The translations under genes and the position numbers were made by a program. From Candidatus Falkowiibacteriota bacterium (GTDB lineage Bacteria > Patescibacteriota > Patescibacteriia > Patescibacteriales > UBA12465), in the NCBI GenBank assembly GCA_009995495.1, contig JAACPL010000011.1:1-35357 (forward strand): DNA of 35,357 nt, written 5' to 3'. The first letter of the stretch is position 1. The number at the start of each line of letters is the position of its first letter. Below are positions 27,111 to 35,357 of this stretch, in pieces. A model generated the notes under the pieces. It worked only from the letters and a program-made list of their open reading frames with translations, was not told where the DNA came from and did no database searches.

Positions 27111-28223
27111 TTATAACATAATTATCCCGCCACCCAAAACTTTTTGACCATCATAAAAAACCGCACTTTGACCAGGAGTAATAGCTCTTTGGGGGCGACT
27201 AAAAATAACTTTATAAGTATTGTTATTTTTAGTTAGTAGAACTTCACAATTAACTGCTTTATGCCCATATCTAATAATAACCTGGGCTTTAAAATTTTTC
27301 TTTGGCACCTTAGAACTCAACCAATTAACATCCTTAACTATAAATTCTCGCCCATAAAGAATTTTATCATTCCATTCTTTAACAACATACAAAATATTAT
27401 TCTTATAATCAAAGTCAGCGACATAAAATGGGCCGATGCCACCGACTAAACCACGTCTTTGTCCAATAGTATAAAGTGGAAGTCCGAGATGTTCACCAAT
27501 TTTTTCATCAGTCCCTAAAATTTTAATGTCACCCTTGTTTAATTTTAAATATTTTTTTAAAAAAATATTATGATCACCAGACAAAAAACAAATATCCTGA
27601 CTTTCTGCCTTAGCAGCAATTTTCAGGCCATATTTTTGGGCTAATTTTCTTACTTGTGGTTTTTTATAATTACCAAGAGGAAAAAGTAAGTGTTTTAATT
27701 CTTTTTGAGAAAGAGTGTAAAGAAAATATGTTTGATCTTTATTTTTATCCTTAGCTCTTAACAAAACCTGCTCCTTGCCTTGTTTTTCAATTTTTAAATA
27801 ATGTCCAGTTGCTAAATAATCAAAACCAAGAGCACGAGCTTGTTTTAATAAACGAGCAGTTTTAATTTGTTTATTACAAGTAACACAAGGATTTGGTGTT
27901 CTGCCAGCCTGGTATTCATTTAAAAAAGTATCAACAACTTTTTCCTTAAACTCAGTAGAGTAATCAAAAGTAAATAAAGGAATACCGATTTTCGCCGTCA
28001 CCGCTTTAGCGTCAAGTAATGATTCCAAAGAGCAACAACGATTTTCAACTCTTGAACCAAGACCGGGTGACTCATCTTTCCAAAAATGTAAAAAAACTCC
28101 AGCAACTTCATATCCCTGATCTTTTAATAAACAGGCGGCAACACTTGAATCAACCCCGCCAGACATCGCTACTAAAACTTTTTTTGATGTAGGTTTTTTA
28201 ATTTGACTATTTAAATTTTTCAT
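27111..28223 (-). CDS. mnmA: tRNA-specific 2-thiouridylase MnmA
   Basis: 370 aa; VAMSGGVDSSVAA, TPNPCVTCNKQIK, ATGHY, KDQTYFLY, SQDICFL, GQRRGL. Confidence 0.95.
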   Translation of the reverse strand: MKNLNSQIKKPTSKKVLVAMSGGVDSSVAACLLKDQGYEVAGVFLHFWKDESPGLGSRVENRCCSLESLLDAKAVTAKIGIPLFTFDYSTEFKEKVVDTFLNEYQAGRTPNPCVTCNKQIKTARLLKQARALGFDYLATGHYLKIEKQGKEQVLLRAKDKNKDQTYFLYTLSQKELKHLLFPLGNYKKPQVRKLAQKYGLKIAAKAESQDICFLSGDHNIFLKKYLKLNKGDIKILGTDEKIGEHLGLPLYTIGQRRGLVGGIGPFYVADFDYKNNILYVVKEWNDKILYGREFIVKDVNWLSSKVPKKNFKAQVIIRYGHKAVNCEVLLTKNNNTYKVIFSRPQRAITPGQSAVFYDGQKVLGGGIIML

Positions 28224-28253
28224 AAATTTAATTATTATATCGGCTAATATCAG

Positions 28254-29441
28254 CTATTTTTCTAAACCAACTAAATCTTCAAAGTAAGCTAAATATTTTT
28301 TTGCGGTTTTATCCCAAGAAAAAAGCTCAGCTCTTTTTAAGCCTTTAGTAATTAAGTTGTAACGATAATCCTCATCTTTTAAAACAAGTTCAATCGCTTT
28401 CGCAATTTCTAAAGGTTTATTTGGATCAATTATTAAAGCAGCATCAGCAACAATTTCTGGCAAACTTGAAACATTAGAAGTTATAACCGGCAAACCCTTA
28501 GCCATCGCCTCAAGTGGTGGAAAACCAAAACCTTCATAAAAAGAAGGATAGATAAAAAGTTTAGCGTTTTGATATAAAGCTTCTTGAATTTCGTCATTTA
28601 CATAACCAAGGAAATAAATGTCATTCTTAAATTTTGACTGACGCCAAGTGGAAAAAATCTCCTTAATTTTCCAGCCCTTAGCTCCAGCTAAAACTAAAGG
28701 CAAAGCATTATCTCCTCTAGACAATTTTAAACGCCAAAATTCATAAGCCTTAATTAAATTAATCAAGTTTTTTCTTGGCTCAATATTACCTAAATATAAA
28801 AGATAACCTGACTCTAAATTTAATTTAGGAAAAAAATTATTAATTGGCATTATTGTCTCGCTTGAGATCTTCTGATTTAAGCCAGAATAAATTACTCTAA
28901 TTTTTTTTTCATTAATACCTAAAAGTTCAACTAAATCGCTTTTTGTATTCTCAGAAACGGCAATAATACCGTCAGCCTGATTTAATATTTTTTTAATTCC
29001 TAAAGCTGAGTGCCAAAATCTTTTACGCCAAGAAAAAAATTCGGGATAACGAATAAAAGACAAATCGTGAACGGTAATTACTATTTTAGTTTTTGAATTT
29101 TTAGAAAAGCTTGAAAAATTAAAATGAGGTGACCAAAAAATATCTGGACTCTCTAATAATAAGTCGAGTTTAGGCCAAGACAAAGTTTTTTGTAAAAAAT
29201 AATTAAAAATTTTATTAGACCAAGACAAGAATTTAATTTGAGAAAAATCATTCTCCCAAATACTAAGACGGTCTTTTATATTTTTCGAAGAATTATAAAA
29301 TAAATTATATGTATTATTTAATCCAGACTCAAAAGATTTTTGTTCTTGTTTAAATAAAGCTAATAATAAATTAGCGCCATACTTAGAAACGCCGCTATAA
29401 TTTTTATCCATTAAAACTCTAATATCAATCCCTATTTTCAT
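28254..29441 (-). CDS. GT4-family glycosyltransferase
   Basis: 395 aa; YLGNIEPRKNLINLIKAY, YPSFYEGFGFPPLEAMAKGLPVITSNVSSLPEI. Confidence 0.9.
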   Translation of the reverse strand: MKIGIDIRVLMDKNYSGVSKYGANLLLALFKQEQKSFESGLNNTYNLFYNSSKNIKDRLSIWENDFSQIKFLSWSNKIFNYFLQKTLSWPKLDLLLESPDIFWSPHFNFSSFSKNSKTKIVITVHDLSFIRYPEFFSWRKRFWHSALGIKKILNQADGIIAVSENTKSDLVELLGINEKKIRVIYSGLNQKISSETIMPINNFFPKLNLESGYLLYLGNIEPRKNLINLIKAYEFWRLKLSRGDNALPLVLAGAKGWKIKEIFSTWRQSKFKNDIYFLGYVNDEIQEALYQNAKLFIYPSFYEGFGFPPLEAMAKGLPVITSNVSSLPEIVADAALIIDPNKPLEIAKAIELVLKDEDYRYNLITKGLKRAELFSWDKTAKKYLAYFEDLVGLEK

Positions 29442-29459
29442 TGAATAATTTATTTAAAT

Positions 29460-30599
29460 TTAATCTTTAAGGAAAAAGTCACCCCGTCCTCCAGCCTGAG
29501 CCCAAGAAATATAAGCTTCAATTTTTTTTCTAAAATTTGAAACGGAAAATTTTTCAGCATAACTTTTAATTTCTTCCGGCCTGAAGCTCATAGCTTGAAA
29601 CTTTTTAATTGCTTCACAGATAGCATCGCTTGTTTGTTCTTTAAAAAAGGTTCCACTAAAGCCTTCAATCACGGTCTCCGTTGCTCCGCCTTTTTGATAA
29701 GCAATTACTGGACGACCAGCAGCCATTGACTCAACTACGGTAATGCCAAAATCTTCTTCTTGAGGATTAATAAAGGCTTCGGCTCCAGAATAAAGTTCAG
29801 CTTTATAACTATCACTTACCAGTCCTAAAAATTCAATATTACTAGCATCGCCTGTTATTTTTTTCAAGCGCTTCAAATCAACGCCATCACCAAATATTTT
29901 TAATTTATAATCAGTCCCTAAGCGCTTAAAAGCATCAATTACAATATCAACTCTTTTATAAGGTGCCAAGCGACAACCAACTAAAAAATATTTCTCTTTT
30001 TTTATTTGACTCTCTTGATAAATACTAAATTTTTGAGTTTCAACGGGCGGATAAATAACAATTGAATCGCGACGATAATATTTTTTTATTCTTTTCTGGA
30101 CAGTTTTAGAATTAGCAATAAAAAAATCTACTCGCGCCGCAGCCGCATAATCCCAAATTCTAATTCGGCTTAAAACCAAAGAAATTATTTTCTTAAACAA
30201 CCTATTATATTTAAGCTCATTAATATACTGATGGGTGTCACTCCAAAGATAGCGGGTCGGAGTATGACAGTAACAAATGTGCAAAGAATCAGGTGAGGTA
30301 ATAACCCCCTTAGCAAAGGAGCTGGTATCAGAAATTATTAAATCATAAGCTCTTAAATCAAAAAATTCAATTGCTAAAGGCATAAAACTTAAATACCATT
30401 GATAATGTTTAACACCACCAGGAAGTTTTTGAATAATAGAGGTTTCAATTTTTTTATCAGAAAAATATTTATTAATCTGTTCTTTTTCAAACAACAAGGT
30501 ATAAATAGGCGCCTCTTGAAACATCTCGGAAAAAACTTTCAAAACTTTTTCCGCTCCACCGTCTTGAGCCAAATGATCATGTATTAAAGCTATTTTCAT
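29460..30599 (-). CDS. GT4-family glycosyltransferase
   Basis: 379 aa; IALIHDHLAQDGGAEKVL, GCRLAPYKRVDIVIDAF, INPQEEDFGITVVESMAAGRPVIAY. Confidence 0.9.
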   Translation of the reverse strand: MKIALIHDHLAQDGGAEKVLKVFSEMFQEAPIYTLLFEKEQINKYFSDKKIETSIIQKLPGGVKHYQWYLSFMPLAIEFFDLRAYDLIISDTSSFAKGVITSPDSLHICYCHTPTRYLWSDTHQYINELKYNRLFKKIISLVLSRIRIWDYAAAARVDFFIANSKTVQKRIKKYYRRDSIVIYPPVETQKFSIYQESQIKKEKYFLVGCRLAPYKRVDIVIDAFKRLGTDYKLKIFGDGVDLKRLKKITGDASNIEFLGLVSDSYKAELYSGAEAFINPQEEDFGITVVESMAAGRPVIAYQKGGATETVIEGFSGTFFKEQTSDAICEAIKKFQAMSFRPEEIKSYAEKFSVSNFRKKIEAYISWAQAGGRGDFFLKD

Positions 30600-30603
30600 A
30601 TTT

Positions 30604-32019
30604 TTATTCTACTTCGCGATGTTTAAAAACTGCTAAAGGAGTCCTAAATAAAATTGAGATATCAAGCATTAAAGACCAATTTTCAATATAATAAACGTCT
30701 AACTTAACCTCTTCTTCAAAAGCCAAATCACTTCGTCCAGAAACTTGAGCTAGACCGGTAATTCCTGGCTTAACTGATAAAGTTTTACGATGGTAATTTT
30801 CATATTTAGCAACTTCTTCTGGTAAATGAGGTCTTGGGCCAACCAAACTCATTCGTCCACTAAAAACTAAAAATAATTCCGGTAATTCATCAATTGACCA
30901 GCGGCGAATAAACTTTCCAACTCGAGTAACTCGAGGGTCATCTTTTATTTTTACCATTGGTCCGTCAGAGCGAAGATTACGATCAGCTAGTTCTTTATAA
31001 CGCATGCTATCAGTGTTAGGGACCATTGATCTAAATTTAAAATAACGAAAAGGTTTTCCTCCTTCACCAATTCTTGTCACAGGGCTACCATTGTCGCGCC
31101 GAGAAAAGAAAATCGGTCCCTTAGAATCAAGCCAAATAGCTAAAATAGTTAAGATAATAATTGGTGAGAAAATTATAATCATCAAGGATGAAACAACTAT
31201 ATCAAAAATTCGCTTCCAAATTTTACCCCAGCCTTCTAAAGTTGTTCTTTTAACCTCAACGATTGGTACACCCATTACCTCAGCCACTTCAGAACGTAAA
31301 ACTTTTACTTCTAATAAATCGGCGACATATTTATAAATAATATGATTGTCAGTTGCAAAATCATAAAGACGAAGCGTTTCCGCTTTACTTAAGTTCGGAT
31401 CAGCTTGAATTATTTCATCAACTTTATTCTCGGCAATAAATTCAAATAGTTCTTTTGAGCTCTCTAAAGAAAAGTCGCGCAATCTTTTGGCAACCTGAAA
31501 ACCAAATTTTTTATTAGCCGAAAATTCAGATAAAAAATATTCCGTTGTTTTTGAATTACCAACCAAAACAACGTAGTGGACACCAATACCATATTTTAAT
31601 AAATATCTTTGTAATCGGCGTACTAATATTCTAGCCAAACCAACATAAACAAAAGTTAAAACATAAGCAACTAAAACAATGAAACGAGAATCAAACAAGT
31701 CGCGTTGAAAAAAAATGATAATAGCAATTAAAGCTAAGCCAGTAGAACTGGCAAAAAATATTTTTTGTAATTCTTGCGTTATTTGTTTAGTGCTTTTAAC
31801 TTGATAAAGACCTGCTAAAATAAAAATCAATAAACACAAAATAGCGACATAAAAAGAAGATCTTAAATATTCATCAAAAGGTAAATTAAAAATAACTGGT
31901 CTGATATCAAGCCATGAATTAGAAAATCTAATTTTATAAGACGAAATGGCTGCTAAAATAATTAGAAAAAAATCTAAGGGAACGAGTAGAACTGAAAAAA
32001 AAGATTCACTTCTTTTCAT
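30604..32019 (-). CDS. Exopolysaccharide polyprenyl glycosylphosphotransferase (initiating sugar transferase)
   Basis: 471 aa; N-terminal TM helices; KRIFDIVVSSLMIIIFSPIIILTILAIWLDSKGPIFFSRRDNG, KFRSM, RRWSIDELPELFLVFSGRMSLVGPRPHLPEEV, GITGLAQVSGRSDL. Confidence 0.93.
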   Translation of the reverse strand: MKRSESFFSVLLVPLDFFLIILAAISSYKIRFSNSWLDIRPVIFNLPFDEYLRSSFYVAILCLLIFILAGLYQVKSTKQITQELQKIFFASSTGLALIAIIIFFQRDLFDSRFIVLVAYVLTFVYVGLARILVRRLQRYLLKYGIGVHYVVLVGNSKTTEYFLSEFSANKKFGFQVAKRLRDFSLESSKELFEFIAENKVDEIIQADPNLSKAETLRLYDFATDNHIIYKYVADLLEVKVLRSEVAEVMGVPIVEVKRTTLEGWGKIWKRIFDIVVSSLMIIIFSPIIILTILAIWLDSKGPIFFSRRDNGSPVTRIGEGGKPFRYFKFRSMVPNTDSMRYKELADRNLRSDGPMVKIKDDPRVTRVGKFIRRWSIDELPELFLVFSGRMSLVGPRPHLPEEVAKYENYHRKTLSVKPGITGLAQVSGRSDLAFEEEVKLDVYYIENWSLMLDISILFRTPLAVFKHREVE

Positions 32020-32072
32020 AAAAATGTGTTTTAAATTATAATAAAGTTAATTTGTATTTTGCTATTTCGGGG

Positions 32073-32436
32073 CAGCTATAAGCCGGATTCTGTTTTAGCG
32101 ATCATTTATCTAAGACTAGTTGTTACCAACTAGTTCAAGCGAGCTACTTTTTCTTATCTTAAAAAGATAAGTTTGCTCTTGCTTCAGATAGGGTTTACCA
32201 CGACTCTCCGTCACCGGAGGCCGAAAAAAGTAGCTTAAGAGTTGCCCCTTAAACACCTAATTTCTTTTCACCTTTCATTTATCAAAAGATAAACTAGTAT
32301 TGTCTCTGTGGCACTTTCCCTAATCCGCCGGAACGGATTGGTGGGCATTACCCACTATCTTTTCACGAAGTCCGGACTTTCCTCTCCTTTCAATTTAAAT
32401 CAAAAGGAGCGATCGCCCGCTCACCCCTAACAGCTC
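32073..32436 (-). ncRNA. rnpB: RNase P RNA (bacterial)
   Basis: Minus strand GAGGAAAGTCCGGACTTC near the 5' end, AGAGTCGTGGTAAACCC, ACAGAATCCGGCTTAT at the 3' end; P1 AGCTGTTAG/CTTATAGCT. Ends approximate. Confidence 0.95.
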
Positions 32437-32440
32437 TTTT

Positions 32441-32469
32441 ATAATACTAATAAAAATGAAAAAAATCAA
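32441..32469 (-). promoter_or_regulatory. Promoter for rnpB
   Basis: Minus strand TTGATT-N17-TATTAT ending just upstream of the rnpB 5' end. Confidence 0.7.
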
Positions 32470-32473
32470 GAAA

Positions 32474-32516
32474 AAACCGCTTAAAGCTACTATTTCAAAA
32501 AGCTCTAAACGGTTTT
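32474..32516 (-). terminator. Intrinsic terminator after the LTD/LamG surface protein gene
   Basis: Minus strand AAACCGTTTAGAGCT...AGCTTTAAGCGGTTT, 15 bp with two G-U wobbles (C-A on plus), followed by TTTCTTGATTTTTTT. Confidence 0.8.
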
Positions 32517-32557
32517 CTTTATATTATATTAGCTAAAATATAACTAACATCTTCATA

Positions 32558-35357
32558 CTAAGGCTCTATATTTGGTCTTGTCTCTTGATAAATGTCGTAA
32601 ATTTCTGAGTCTTTTAACACCCCCTTAAAAATCATTAAATCATCAATCGCAGAAGCCTGTGAATCGGATGATATTTTCAAAGTATCTATTAACTCAGTCC
32701 CAAGTTGAAACGGAATTTGCTCTTTAGTTAAACGATTCTCAGCATCCACAAATAGTTTTAACTTATACTGAGAAGAGTCATAGACTAAGGCCAGATGATG
32801 CCAAGAACCATCATTAGGTATAAGAGATGTAATTCCTTGAGCTAAAATAGCTTCCCCCCCATTAAAAATATAACTTTGTCGATTATAATCAAGTGTTAAA
32901 CCAAACTTCCCCACCACATTCTCTTGTGAATCATTTTCCAATAAAGATAAGCGCACTCGCCCTTCGTCTGGGTGCGAAGCATTACGCCACCAAAAAGCTA
33001 AGGACAAATCTTGACAGGCTAAAGGATGTGAAAAATCAACTGAAATCGGAGCATAATTATTAACAAGAGCAGCATAATTATTAGGGGCACGGCTAGTCCA
33101 AGATTCCTGATCAATATATAATAGTTCAGCGCCAATCTTATCATGAGCAAGATTTTCATTATATTCATTAAATTCCCAATGATGTAAAAGTTCAGCCTCT
33201 GGCGGAATTTTAAGTAGTGAGCGTGGACCCAGAGCTAAATCGCGAAATAAGATTTCTGCAATTTCTTCCTGAGATAAAGCTCGGTCCCAAATCGCTATTT
33301 CATCAAACGACATTGACCCTATCCCACCAGACAAAGCAAAATAATTCATCTCGGGGAGATTAGCTAAAAAATTACGACGTAGTATTTCTTGACCATTAGA
33401 ATAAAGAGCCCAATAATTTTCTGGGCGATTAACAACTAAAGTAAAGTAATTCCAGCTATCACCAAAATCAGTATTAGTATAAATATTTGCACCATCAATT
33501 ACGCCACCAATATTAACTAAACCAGGCTCCACAGAAACTGAAAAAGAATTTCCATAGAGATTAGTTAAAGAAAGATCAATTCTCGGCCAGTGATAGTCAT
33601 TATGATGATAAAAACCAATACTAAAAGTATCCATATCAAGACCCTTAACTAAGTCCCCAGAAAAATTTCCGGGATGATATCCAAATTTCCTCCCACAAGC
33701 CCATTTACCAACAATTACTTGGCCCGCAAAATCAGCATAACAATCGTCAAAGTGCCAAAGATATTTAAGCCCTTCCGAACTTTGTGTTTCCCAAAAATCC
33801 TCAGGATTATTTCCCGACTCTTCATCAATATAAAAATAATCATAAGTCAAAGAAAAATCTAAAGAATTATTATTAGTTGTTTGAGTTCTTTCCAAAAAAT
33901 AACGATCAGGAATTGTTTGAGCGTGACTATCGCCTAAATAATAAAGAGCATTAAGGCCATAACCGACTAAATCTACTATATCCTCATCGTCACCGGAACT
34001 TATTGGCCCTCTTCCTAAGAAAATTGAATAATCAGACCCGGATAAATTAAATTCAATTCTAGTGGCAATCGCATCAGCTATTTCTAAAAGTCTATTAGAA
34101 GCTCCTTCTCTAACAATTAAATAAGTTGAACTAGCTTCAAGTATTGTTCCTCTTTGATAATGACCATCAAGCGGGTCGCCAATTCTCATCATAATCGCGG
34201 GATCGGAAGCGGTTTTAGTTTTTTCTAAACGAAAATTATAAGAGGCTAAATCTATATCATAATTACTATAATTAACTAACTCAATATAATCATCATTAGC
34301 AAAAACACCAATTTTTTGAATCATGACTGATTTTAAAGCTAAGGCAAATTCATCGTCTTCATTACTTTCAGGCATTAACTCATCCTCGGGTAAAGGGGGC
34401 ACTTCATCATCAGGTAAAGGGGGCACTTCATCATCAGGTAAAGGGGGCACTTCATCATCAGGTAAAGGGGGCACTTCATCATCAGGAGGCGGAACATCAT
34501 CAGCCGGTGGCGGAGGATTGTTTGGAGGTGGAGGATTGTTTGGTGACGGTGGAGTCGTAGAATTTTCATTATTATTTTCCGCCTGCCAAGCACTGATAGC
34601 CGCTGGATCCGATGAAAGTAATAAATTATAATCAAGACTATTATTATTTTTGTAAGCAAAGCGATTAAGAAAATGGTAATCTTCAATTTTAGATGCTGGG
34701 GCTGAACCTAAATAATATATCGCATCTGAACCAAAACCAACAACATCAACTATATCCTCATCTTCATAGGAACTTATAGCTCCTACACCAAGATAAACTG
34801 TTTGGTTTAAACCAGTCAAATTAAAATCAGTCCGCGTCGCAATTGCATCCGCCCGACTTAAATAATAATTAGTAGCAGAATTTCTAACAATTAAATAGTA
34901 ACCTTTAGCAGGAATGGTTGTGTCTCCAGGATAAGAGCCATCAGCCTCGTTACCAATCCTCATCATAATTCCCGGATCAATAGCGGTTTTAGCTTTTTCT
35001 AAACGATAATTTGCGGCTAAAAGATCAATGGCAAAATTATTAGGGTTATAAAGTTCAATAAAATCATTATCACCCGTTGTATAAATTTTACTAATTTTTA
35101 ATGTTTCCGCCGCAACCTCATTTTTCATAACATTTAAATTAGTAACTTCTTCAACTCCATGTTGAGGGTGCGTTGAGCTTTGATTTATTGTATTTGAAGC
35201 TTTAATTGAAGAGCTTGATGTTTGAGGTAAAGAGCTTGATGTTTGAGGTAAAGAGCTTGATGTTTGAGGTGAAGAGCTTGATGTTTGAGGTAAAGAGCTT
35301 GATGTTTGAGGTGCTACTGTTATCAAAGAATTCAAACTAGCTTTAACTTTTTCTAAA
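32558..35357 (-). CDS. Large surface protein with two lamin-tail-like (LTD) and two LamG/ConA-like domains; 5' end outside window
   Basis: Two similar blocks (KIYTTGDNDFIELYNPNNFAIDLLAANYRLEKAKTA..., KIGVFANDDYIELVNYSNYDIDLASYNFRLEKTKTA...), Pro/Asp-rich linker, two LamG-like blocks ending in SMSFDEIAIWDRALSQEEIAEI and SQASAIDDLMIFKGVLKDSEIYDIY. The frame stays open to the window edge; the ORF-track Met is a TTG. Confidence 0.8.
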   Translation of the reverse strand, partial: LEKVKASLNSLITVAPQTSSSLPQTSSSSPQTSSSLPQTSSSLPQTSSSSIKASNTINQSSTHPQHGVEEVTNLNVMKNEVAAETLKISKIYTTGDNDFIELYNPNNFAIDLLAANYRLEKAKTAIDPGIMMRIGNEADGSYPGDTTIPAKGYYLIVRNSATNYYLSRADAIATRTDFNLTGLNQTVYLGVGAISSYEDEDIVDVVGFGSDAIYYLGSAPASKIEDYHFLNRFAYKNNNSLDYNLLLSSDPAAISAWQAENNNENSTTPPSPNNPPPPNNPPPPADDVPPPDDEVPPLPDDEVPPLPDDEVPPLPDDEVPPLPEDELMPESNEDDEFALALKSVMIQKIGVFANDDYIELVNYSNYDIDLASYNFRLEKTKTASDPAIMMRIGDPLDGHYQRGTILEASSTYLIVREGASNRLLEIADAIATRIEFNLSGSDYSIFLGRGPISSGDDEDIVDLVGYGLNALYYLGDSHAQTIPDRYFLERTQTTNNNSLDFSLTYDYFYIDEESGNNPEDFWETQSSEGLKYLWHFDDCYADFAGQVIVGKWACGRKFGYHPGNFSGDLVKGLDMDTFSIGFYHHNDYHWPRIDLSLTNLYGNSFSVSVEPGLVNIGGVIDGANIYTNTDFGDSWNYFTLVVNRPENYWALYSNGQEILRRNFLANLPEMNYFALSGGIGSMSFDEIAIWDRALSQEEIAEILFRDLALGPRSLLKIPPEAELLHHWEFNEYNENLAHDKIGAELLYIDQESWTSRAPNNYAALVNNYAPISVDFSHPLACQDLSLAFWWRNASHPDEGRVRLSLLENDSQENVVGKFGLTLDYNRQSYIFNGGEAILAQGITSLIPNDGSWHHLALVYDSSQYKLKLFVDAENRLTKEQIPFQLGTELIDTLKISSDSQASAIDDLMIFKGVLKDSEIYDIYQETRPNIEP
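34389..34484. repeat. Four identical tandem copies of a 24-bp coding repeat
   Basis: ggtaaagggggcacttcatcatca x4, encoding PDDEVPPL repeats on the minus strand. Confidence 0.95.
35207..35311. repeat. Five tandem copies of a 21-bp coding repeat
   Basis: aagagcttgatgtttgaggt(a/g) units encoding PQTSSS(L/S) on the minus strand. Confidence 0.95.

Noticed and set aside
34389-34484. CRISPR-like tandem repeats (also 35207-35311)
   Set aside because: No spacers; direct in-frame coding repeats.
34323-34686. ORFs 34323..34631 (+) and 34375..34686 (-)
   Set aside because: Out-of-frame or antisense readings of the 24-bp coding repeats of the LTD/LamG gene.

Overview
AT-rich 35.4-kb bacterial window. 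Gene content and compactness suggest a Candidate Phyla Radiation (Patescibacteria) genome; this is inference, as no marker was searched. Essentially every gene is on the minus strand. From the window end toward the start: a surface protein with two lamin-tail-like and two LamG-like domains (runs off the right edge), RNase P RNA, a polyprenyl sugar-phosphate transferase plus two GT4 glycosyltransferases, mnmA, two small unknown proteins, a membrane protein-cysS-dus operon, an abbreviated dcw cluster (mraZ-rsmH-ftsL-like-ftsI-murF) running into rmlD/rmlA-like genes and a GT2, a sigma-region-4/HARE-HTH-like regulator, and a ten-gene compact block (envelope proteins including DUF4012, then tgt-like, pyk, eno, metallophosphoesterase, rlmN, NUDIX). 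The best candidates for something undescribed are: (1) a GC-rich island at 1-322 holding two tandem copies of a plus-strand structured RNA-like unit with a covarying hairpin, each followed by a terminator; (2) a Tgt homologue that keeps the catalytic residues but has lost the zinc-binding cysteines and the preQ1-pocket motif; (3) a sigma-region-4 plus HARE-HTH-like fusion with no sigma region 2; (4) an RNase P RNA with an altered L15 GGU motif; (5) an in-frame 39-codon extension beyond a TAG stop; (6) three 10-bp-phased MraZ-box-like repeats upstream of mraZ. No searches or folding programs were run; family calls come from reading motifs in the translations.
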